Assembly: GCA_002383375.1 (NCBI GenBank)
Contig: DFYR01000005.1
Coordinates: forward strand, 13,930-45,048
DNA: 31,119 nt
Source: Spirochaetaceae bacterium UBA4077
GTDB lineage: Bacteria > Spirochaetota > Spirochaetia > Treponematales > Rectinemataceae
Reading direction: 5' to 3'
The notes under the pieces are model-generated. The model did not search any database. It was not told the DNA's origin and worked only from the letters and a program-made list of their open reading frames with translations. A program made the position numbers and the translations under genes. Shown here piece by piece: positions 7,955 to 13,936 of this stretch (the stretch's first letter is position 1; each line of letters begins with the position of its first letter).

Positions 7955-9187
7955 TTATTTCTTAACGTTGGCCGCCCACTGCTTGTCGATGTCGGCTATG
8001 ACTGCTTCGGCAGTCTTCTTGTTGAACACGTACTGTTGAGCGCCGTTCTTGCAGGCATCCTCGAATACCGCCGTCGGGTAGGAGGCGAAAGCCCAGGGAT
8101 AGGCTCCGTTTTTGCCCACCCCAGTCATCAGATCCACAAAAGGTCCCCCCAGCTTGGAGACATTGGCGCCTTTGAACGAGAGGGTGAGCTTGTAATCCTC
8201 CACCCAGATCTTCTGGGCTTGGGGTGTTGCCAGCCATTCCAGGAACTTGAGGGCCGCTGCTTTCTTGTCTGGCGCGGACTGGGCCGAGACACCGAAGCAG
8301 GAGTCCACGTCGGCGTAGAATTTATTCATGGCTGAATCGTTGAAGATGGGGAAAGGCACAAAGCCGCATTCGAGCTTGGGATTTGTTCCGATGGCCGCTC
8401 CATAGGACCAGAGGCCTTGGACCATCATTGCAGCTTTGCCCTCAGCGAAGGCTGCCTGTTGTTCGTTCCAGTTCCATTCCTCGGCGTTCTTATCCATGTT
8501 GGCCCTGTAAAAGTCCATGATGGAGAAGAGCTTGTCCGTGTCCACCACGCCGTAGCTGGTCTTGCCGGCGTTCATGTCGGCCACGAATTTGTCGGCGGAG
8601 ATTTTCTTCTCTACCAGAAGATTTGTGTGAACTAGGGTGATGAAATGGCCCATGGACCAGTTTTCCTTCAAAAGACCGGCGAAGGGCGTCACGCCGTTGG
8701 TGCGCAGGCTGCGGCAAAGCCGTTCAAGATCCCTGTAGGTGGCAGGGGGCTGGAGTCCGTACTTGGCGAAGATTTCCTTGTTGTAGATAATGCCGATGCC
8801 GGCGAAATCCATGGGCAGACCCCAAAGCTTAGAGTTCCATGTGACCGCCGGCTTGGAAGAATCCACTACCTTGGCCAGTACAGGCTGCTTGCTTAAGTCC
8901 ACTAGATAGCCCTTGGCGGCATACTCAGCAACCCTGGAGTAGGACTGCATCTGCAAAATATCCGGAAGCTTGCCCTGGGCGGCTCGAGCGCTCATAGTAG
9001 CATCGGCATCGTTGGGCACGATGAGCAGATCGATACTGATTCCCGGGTTTTCCTTGACGAACTGGTCCACCAGTTTTTTTAGGCCTTCCTGATTTTCCTG
9101 CTTGTAGTAGTAGAGCTCCAGTTTCTGCGCTCCTAGAATGCCTGCGAAGGCGAAGAGTACCAATACGGCTGCAAGGATTCGTTTCAT
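7955..9187 (-). CDS. Extracellular sugar-binding protein of CUT1 ABC transporter (MalE-like)
   Basis: The 410-residue protein has a signal peptide (MKRILAAVLVLFAFAGILGAQ) and the layout of family 1 solute-binding proteins. These features are LELYYYKQENQEGLKKLVDQF near the start, PDILQMQSYS, WGLPMDFAGIGIIYNKEIFAKYGLQPP, the GKAAMMVQGLWSYGAA motif and a C-terminal AALKFLEWLATPQAQKIW segment. It captures the sugar outside the membrane and delivers it to the two permeases downstream. There is no lipobox Cys, so it appears soluble. ATG 9187 has GGAGG nearby. A TTGACA-type promoter and a palindrome lie in its leader. Maltodextrin specificity is inferred from malQ at the operon's end. Confidence 0.93.
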   Translation of the reverse strand: MKRILAAVLVLFAFAGILGAQKLELYYYKQENQEGLKKLVDQFVKENPGISIDLLIVPNDADATMSARAAQGKLPDILQMQSYSRVAEYAAKGYLVDLSKQPVLAKVVDSSKPAVTWNSKLWGLPMDFAGIGIIYNKEIFAKYGLQPPATYRDLERLCRSLRTNGVTPFAGLLKENWSMGHFITLVHTNLLVEKKISADKFVADMNAGKTSYGVVDTDKLFSIMDFYRANMDKNAEEWNWNEQQAAFAEGKAAMMVQGLWSYGAAIGTNPKLECGFVPFPIFNDSAMNKFYADVDSCFGVSAQSAPDKKAAALKFLEWLATPQAQKIWVEDYKLTLSFKGANVSKLGGPFVDLMTGVGKNGAYPWAFASYPTAVFEDACKNGAQQYVFNKKTAEAVIADIDKQWAANVKK

Positions 9188-9200
9188 CCGAGACCTCCTC

Positions 9201-9246
9201 GATCGAGCGGCACGACCTTTGGAGAGTCATGGCTGATTGCTCGATC
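9201..9246 (-). promoter_or_regulatory. Inverted repeat in the leader of the sugar-transport operon
   Basis: GATCGAGC (9201-9208) and GCTCGATC (9239-9246) are a perfect 8-base inverted repeat separated by 30 bases. The outer arm lies at the predicted transcription start and the inner arm abuts the GAGGAGG ribosome binding site. It could be a leader stem-loop or a pair of half-sites for a regulator. Confidence 0.4.
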
Positions 9247-9253
9247 AACCTGG

Positions 9254-9282
9254 ATTTTCGATCTCCCCAGGAAAGCTGTCAA
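9254..9282 (-). promoter_or_regulatory. Promoter of the maltodextrin operon
   Basis: On the minus strand TTGACA (9282-9277) is a perfect -35. It is followed 17 bases later by GAAAAT (9259-9254), a 4/6 match to the -10 consensus. The start point would be near 9247, about 60 bases before the binding-protein ATG. Confidence 0.55.
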
Positions 9283-9374
9283 GGATTATTCGTATAACCG
9301 CCATATTTAGCGATACATAGCAGAATTGCAATTATGTAAGAAGTCGGCCTAGGCTCGTTGGACTACATTTCGCT

Positions 9375-9902
9375 TCAGCGGTGGGTAGCGAAAATCCGCC
9401 CTCTCCACCCCGCCAAAAGTAAGCGCACCGGCTCCGAAGCCCAATCGGGGTAGGTCCAGGGCAGGGCGTGAAAGGCTTTCTTTTCGTAAATGAGAGTGAG
9501 TTCGGCGTAGATGCCATCCTTGAGTGCAAGGCGGTGAGCCCTGTCTTTTGTGGTAGCCAGGACAAAACGGCCGGGAGCCAGGAGTCCTGGATCAAGGTTT
9601 ACCCTGCGTCGGCCGTCCACAGCGAAACGCTCTTCGATCTCGTTTGTTGCCAGTTTGATATCCGCCAATAGTGAAGGATCGACAAGGGTTTCAAACTCAA
9701 TATAGGAACGCCAGATGGGCTGGCCCATCTCGCTGTTGTAGTAATCGGTCCACTGAAAAAACTGCCGTGGGGTTTGCATCCGAATAGGTCCAAAGCGTTG
9801 TTCGAGGATTGACCTAAGTGCATCTGCATCATCCTGGGATTCCAGCACCGATAAAAGACCCATGACGAGAATTTCCCGTCCGAATTCCTTGTTTTTCCCC
9901 AT
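9375..9902 (-). CDS. DUF4416-like conserved protein, function unknown
   Basis: This 175-residue cytosolic protein resembles the DUF4416 family as I remember it. Matching features are an N-terminal ILVMGLLS strand, FGPIRMQTPRQFFQWTDYYNSEMG, a central DIKLATNEIEERF helix, VNLDPGLLAPGRFVLATTKDRAHR, and a C-terminal segment of the LPWTYPDWASE type. The family is common in spirochaetes, Thermotogae and some Deltaproteobacteria; no biochemical role is known to me. ATG 9902 has TAAGG about seven bases upstream. It is divergent from the OppA-like gene, with only 41 bases between starts. It lies upstream of the sugar operon on the same strand but is separated from it by that operon's own promoter. Confidence 0.75.
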   Translation of the reverse strand: MGKNKEFGREILVMGLLSVLESQDDADALRSILEQRFGPIRMQTPRQFFQWTDYYNSEMGQPIWRSYIEFETLVDPSLLADIKLATNEIEERFAVDGRRRVNLDPGLLAPGRFVLATTKDRAHRLALKDGIYAELTLIYEKKAFHALPWTYPDWASEPVRLLLAGWRGRIFATHR

Positions 9903-9906
9903 ACTG

Positions 9907-9935
9907 TTGCCTTAGCCCCTATTTTATCGCATACT
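9907..9935 (+). promoter_or_regulatory. Possible promoter of the OppA-like gene
   Basis: TTGCCT (9907-9912), a 17-base spacer and CATACT (9930-9935) form a moderate sigma-70-type promoter. The start point would fall around 9942, next to the ATG at 9944, making the mRNA leaderless or nearly so. On the other strand TAAAAT (9926-9921) may serve the divergent gene. Confidence 0.3.
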
Positions 9936-9943
9936 TTGGAGTA

Positions 9944-11548
9944 ATGAAAAGCAAAGCCACTATCGTGACCATACTCCTTCTGGCGGCCTTTGTCTTCGCT
10001 CCGGCAGCCCAGAATCTGCCCGACGAATTCGTCACCGTATTCAACGACATAGCCGTAGAGTTCGATCCGCACCGCTCGATTTACTCCAACGAGGCGCAGA
10101 TCTTCACCGCACTCTACGAGGGACTATTCGCCTATGACACAGCCGGCCTCGCTCCGATAGAGGCGGCCGCGAGTTCATGGAAAAAATCCAAAGACGGGCT
10201 TGTCTATACCTTCACCATACGGGACAATGCGGCCTGGTCCGACGGCAGTCCCCTTCTGGCCGAGCATTTCCGCAGTGCCTGGATACGGATACTCAGGCTT
10301 AACGCCCAATACGCCGCCTTCTTCGATGTCATTTCCGGAGCCCACGATTTCAGATTGGGGAAAACGAAAGACGAGAGCAGCCTCGGGATTAAGGTTGAAT
10401 CGGAAAAGACCCTGGTTGTCAGCCTGAACAGACCCACCGCTTATTTTACCCGCCTGCTCTGCCATCATTCCTTCTCACCCATCCACCCCTCCATGCTTGC
10501 CGATGACACCGGAACCTGGGCGGAGCGCATCCCCTACCCGGTCAACGGGCCCTATCGCTTTGCATCCTTCGAAAACGGGCGGCTATCGCTAGAGAAAAAT
10601 CCTCATTACTGGGATAAAAAATCGGTTTCAATAGAAAAGCTGGCCATGCTGTTCACCGACGACGACCAAGCCGCCACCAGGATGTTCAACAGCGAAGAGG
10701 TCCACTGGCTGGCCGGACCGGGCGATTACGATGGGCTTTTCGTTCAGGATGCCATACAAGCGAATCCGATATTTTCAACCCATTACTGGTATTTTAACTG
10801 CCGGCAGGAACCTTGGAACAAGGACTCGGTGCGCCGCGCCCTGGCCCTTCTTCTGCCCTGGAAGGAAGTTCGGGACAGCTCGGTGTACATGGTTCCCGCA
10901 GAGACCCTGGTGCTCCCCCTTCCGGGCTACAGCGAAGCCAAGGGTATCACGGCCAGGAACCGTGAAGAAGCCTTGAATCTGCTCGAAGATGCGGGCTACC
11001 CCGAGGGCAAGGGCCTGCCTGAGCTCAAGATATATTTTGCCGAATCTAAGGATAACCGCCGGGTGGTGCAGCTCTTTCAAACCGCCTGGAAGGTCCTCCC
11101 CGAATTCAAGGTAAGCCTTATCCCGCTGGCTCCGTCCAGATATTACCAGTTTACTCAAAGCCCGGAAGGATCGGGCAGCATCGGCATGGCGCACACAACC
11201 TGGATAGGCGACTTCGCGGATCCAGAGGCCTTTTTACAGATGTGGACCCCCGGATCCAGCCTCAATGAGGCGGGTTTCGACGATTCGGCCTTCATGGAGC
11301 TGCTAACCCAGTCCTACGAGAAGGATGGAGAAAAGCGGATGAGTCTGCTGGCCGAAGCCGAAACCCTCTTGTTAAGCAAGGCTGTCGTGCTACCGGTCTA
11401 CCACGGCTTCGCTTCGTCGATCATCGATCTGGACTATATCGAAGGATGGTACCAGAACGCTCTGGACATTCACCCCTATAAGGACCTGCGCTTCGGTTCG
11501 CCGAGCATAGGGCCGAACGTCGCTAAAGCCGCCGGCCCGGCGCGCTGA
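9944..11548 (+). CDS. OppA-like peptide-type ABC transporter substrate-binding protein
   Basis: The 534-residue protein has a signal peptide (about residues 1-23) and the family 5 solute-binding fold. Visible markers are FDPHRSIYSNEAQIFTALYEGLF, the classic GLVYTFTIRDNAAWSDGSPLLAEHF block, YPVNGPYRF, LEKNPHYWD, YFNCRQEPWNKDSVRRALAL and a C-terminal AETLLLSKAVVLPVYHG segment. It would bind oligopeptides or a similar ligand outside the membrane. No permease or ATPase genes are adjacent, so it is an orphan component in this window. ATG 9944 has GGAG only two bases upstream, unusually close, with a possible promoter ending just before the start. The kinase-like gene follows after 17 bases and is probably co-transcribed. 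Confidence 0.93.
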   Translation: MKSKATIVTILLLAAFVFAPAAQNLPDEFVTVFNDIAVEFDPHRSIYSNEAQIFTALYEGLFAYDTAGLAPIEAAASSWKKSKDGLVYTFTIRDNAAWSDGSPLLAEHFRSAWIRILRLNAQYAAFFDVISGAHDFRLGKTKDESSLGIKVESEKTLVVSLNRPTAYFTRLLCHHSFSPIHPSMLADDTGTWAERIPYPVNGPYRFASFENGRLSLEKNPHYWDKKSVSIEKLAMLFTDDDQAATRMFNSEEVHWLAGPGDYDGLFVQDAIQANPIFSTHYWYFNCRQEPWNKDSVRRALALLLPWKEVRDSSVYMVPAETLVLPLPGYSEAKGITARNREEALNLLEDAGYPEGKGLPELKIYFAESKDNRRVVQLFQTAWKVLPEFKVSLIPLAPSRYYQFTQSPEGSGSIGMAHTTWIGDFADPEAFLQMWTPGSSLNEAGFDDSAFMELLTQSYEKDGEKRMSLLAEAETLLLSKAVVLPVYHGFASSIIDLDYIEGWYQNALDIHPYKDLRFGSPSIGPNVAKAAGPAR

Positions 11549-11565
11549 AAGCGGAAGGCAGCGCA

Positions 11566-12681
11566 ATGGACATCGGCGACAGCGGCGAGTTGCTGCGGAA
11601 CCTGGGCTTTCCTCTGCTGAATGTGCACTCTTCCTATGCCCACCACGATTTTGTCACGCCGGGCCGGCGGCTCCTGGTTATAGGCCCCATGGGTTCCGGC
11701 AAGACCGAGTTCTCCGCCCGCATCTGGCGGGACTCCATGGTGGCGCTCCGCAAAAAGGGCCTGGCAGCGGCTCTCACCACCAGCGGCACCGTGGACAGGC
11801 GCAAGGTCTTCGTGGTGCGGGCTAGCCTGGACAAGGCTCGCTTTCCCGACTACCCCGAGGACGCCCTTGCCTACCGCGGCGGCTATGAGCGCTGTGGGGA
11901 GCGCATTGGCTCGATAAAAGACTCATTTCAGCTGGAAACCCTCTTGGCCGACAACCCAGATGTGGGCACCTGGATCATCGATGAAGCCGCCTTTTTCGAT
12001 GAACGTATCGCCTATCTCATAGCCGACGAATCCAGGCGACGGGGAGTCAGTTTTATCTGCCCCAGCCTCGTTCTCAATTTCCGCAGGGAAATCTTCAACC
12101 AGACCGCCAGACTCCTGCTGGAAAATGCCACCGATGTCTTTCCTCTCACCGCCTACTGCGAGCACGAGGATTGCCTGAAGGATTCGCTCTATACCTACCG
12201 TTATTATTCAGTGGACGAGAAAGAATGCCCCGCCCTCTATTTTGATCCCCTGATCATCATCGGAGGCGACAGAGCCAAGTCCGACGGCCGGGAGCCCAAT
12301 TACTGCACCCGCTGCGACGAGCACCACTATCTGCCCGGAAAGGAATACAGCTTTTTCACTCTGAAGCCCCTGGGCGAAATGGCGGCCCGGGGCAACATCG
12401 CCCCGCTACTTGCCGAGCTGAACGCCATATCCGGCAACATTCAGGATTCCAGGCTCTACGCCTCCTTGCATTCCCGCTATGTCGAATGCGAAGAACCCTG
12501 CCCTGTGCAAATGAACTCCCTGCTCGTGCCCTGTATTGCCGAGCGTGCCCTAGTCTACCTCTATGCCGAGCAGAACCTGCTTTCCGCCGAACAGTTGCGC
12601 TATCTGATACGGGAACTCGCCCTGGACAAAGAGTATCTATCCAGGCGCTTATCGGACAACCGAAGGCCTGTGGAAATTTGA
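11566..12681 (+). CDS. tdk: Thymidine kinase family protein, enlarged form
   Basis: The protein has a P-loop GPMGSGKTEFSARI at about residues 40-53. It also has IIDEAAFF, matching the DE-x-FF motif of type II thymidine kinases, where the Glu is the catalytic base. A zinc-type lasso follows with CEHEDC and, after IIGGDR, NYCTRCDEHHYLPGKEY. These features and their order fit thymidine kinase (thymidine to dTMP). It is much longer than usual (371 against about 190-230 residues), with an N-terminal extension of about 35 residues, extra sequence before the DE motif, and a C-terminal helical region of about 90 residues (after GKEYSFF). Substrate specificity is therefore not certain. ATG 11566 follows the OppA-like stop by 17 bases with a GGAAGG-type ribosome binding site. 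Confidence 0.72.
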   Translation: MDIGDSGELLRNLGFPLLNVHSSYAHHDFVTPGRRLLVIGPMGSGKTEFSARIWRDSMVALRKKGLAAALTTSGTVDRRKVFVVRASLDKARFPDYPEDALAYRGGYERCGERIGSIKDSFQLETLLADNPDVGTWIIDEAAFFDERIAYLIADESRRRGVSFICPSLVLNFRREIFNQTARLLLENATDVFPLTAYCEHEDCLKDSLYTYRYYSVDEKECPALYFDPLIIIGGDRAKSDGREPNYCTRCDEHHYLPGKEYSFFTLKPLGEMAARGNIAPLLAELNAISGNIQDSRLYASLHSRYVECEEPCPVQMNSLLVPCIAERALVYLYAEQNLLSAEQLRYLIRELALDKEYLSRRLSDNRRPVEI

Positions 12682-12698
12682 GCCGATTTAATAGTAAA

Positions 12699-12722
12699 GT
12701 CGCATAACCTCTTGCCGGCGAC
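12699..12722. terminator. Weak hairpin between convergent tdk-like and alaX genes
   Basis: GTCGC (12699-12703) pairs with GCGAC (12718-12722). On the minus strand it is followed by TTTACTATT, and on the plus strand by CTGTTTCTG. The stem is only 5 bp with a 14-base loop, so this is a weak candidate for a shared terminator. Confidence 0.3.
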
Positions 12723-12742
12723 CTGTTTCTGCTATTTCTTAT

Positions 12743-13936
12743 TTAGCCAAGCAGCGCAGAAGCTGAATCGAAAAACGTTTTGGCAGTATCAGGACTGTCG
12801 AACGTAGCCCTGAAATTATTGCCGGCTCCGCCTCCCCTGCCCTTGTGTTCCGCCAGGAGCGCCTTAAGGCTTTTGACCAGATTAGCCGACCTTGCCTGCG
12901 GCACCATGACGCAGACGGTTTTATCGAGGACCGACAGGGCTATCGTGGAATAGCCGCTGTTGGCACCTGCCTTAACCGTCTCGAACGCGGCTTCTGCACC
13001 CTTGTCGTATAAAGTGAATAATAAGGTTTTTGACCTATTATTTCTGTTTTCGAGGGCGCGCAACGCCACTTCGAGCCTGGCAGTATCCTGGACAAGCGTT
13101 GCGCGATCTGTTTCAAGAATGGCGTTGCGCGCCTTCAAGGCATCAACCTTGGTGGCAGCTTCTTCGGAAGATGTCCCCAAGCTCGCGGCTATAGCCTCGA
13201 GCGCCTCTTTACGTCGCCGGAGCAGCAAGGAAGCCCTGGCTCCGGCGACAAAATACAGCCTTGTGTTGCCTTTATATTTTTCGGCCTGGAGGACGCTCAG
13301 TATGCGCAGATCAGCCGCCGAGGAGACATGGGTGCCGCAGCAAGCTACCCAGTCGTAATCTTTGATTTCGATGATACGTATCTCTTCTTCCCCCTCGGGA
13401 AGCCTTTTTCTGAAGGGAAAGGACTGAGGATCCTCCGGCGGACAGACATGGAAGACATAGGGATGGTTCCGGGCAATAAAGGCTTCGGCTTCATCCTCCA
13501 AGGCCTCGATCATATCCTGATCCATGGCCGGAGCCGTTACATCGATGGTGCTGTACGAAAGACCAAGGTGAAAGCTCAAGGTATGGATGCCGTATTTTCG
13601 TTCCAGGATGGCCGAGAGAAGATGCTGTCCCGAATGCTGCTGGCTGTGGTCGATTCTCCTCTTGCCGTCCACGTTCATGAATACCTGGTCACCGGGGATA
13701 AAACCAGGCTTTTCCTCAAACCAGTGCAGAATCTCCCCGTCCTTTTCGGTCACCGAGCGCAGCGGCAGGTTATCGATACTGCCAAGATCGCAGGGTTGGC
13801 CTCCCCCTTCGGGATAGAACAAACTCGCATCCAGAACGACAGCATAACGGCCGTCTTCTTCTCTGAGTTCCAGCACCCTCGCCTCGCCCTCGAAGCGACT
13901 GGGTTCCAGGTAGAATTGTTTTACAGTCTCAGGCAT
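12743..13936 (-). CDS. Alanyl-tRNA editing protein, AlaX-L type
   Basis: This free-standing relative of the AlaRS editing domain hydrolyses mischarged Ser- or Gly-tRNA(Ala) in the cytosol. The 397-residue protein has YPEGGGQPCDLG near residues 41-52 and the zinc motif HSQQH (97-101) within a DHSQQHSGQHLLSA block. The second zinc half, CCGTH (199-203), fits Cys-x3-His. A helical region and a C-terminal DHHA1-like module ending GGGAGNNFRATF follow, which defines the long AlaX form. ATG 13936 overlaps the end of smc by 8 nt; an in-frame extension upstream to 14077 runs antiphase through smc and has no family similarity. Co-transcribed with smc. Confidence 0.92.
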   Translation of the reverse strand: MPETVKQFYLEPSRFEGEARVLELREEDGRYAVVLDASLFYPEGGGQPCDLGSIDNLPLRSVTEKDGEILHWFEEKPGFIPGDQVFMNVDGKRRIDHSQQHSGQHLLSAILERKYGIHTLSFHLGLSYSTIDVTAPAMDQDMIEALEDEAEAFIARNHPYVFHVCPPEDPQSFPFRKRLPEGEEEIRIIEIKDYDWVACCGTHVSSAADLRILSVLQAEKYKGNTRLYFVAGARASLLLRRRKEALEAIAASLGTSSEEAATKVDALKARNAILETDRATLVQDTARLEVALRALENRNNRSKTLLFTLYDKGAEAAFETVKAGANSGYSTIALSVLDKTVCVMVPQARSANLVKSLKALLAEHKGRGGGAGNNFRATFDSPDTAKTFFDSASALLG

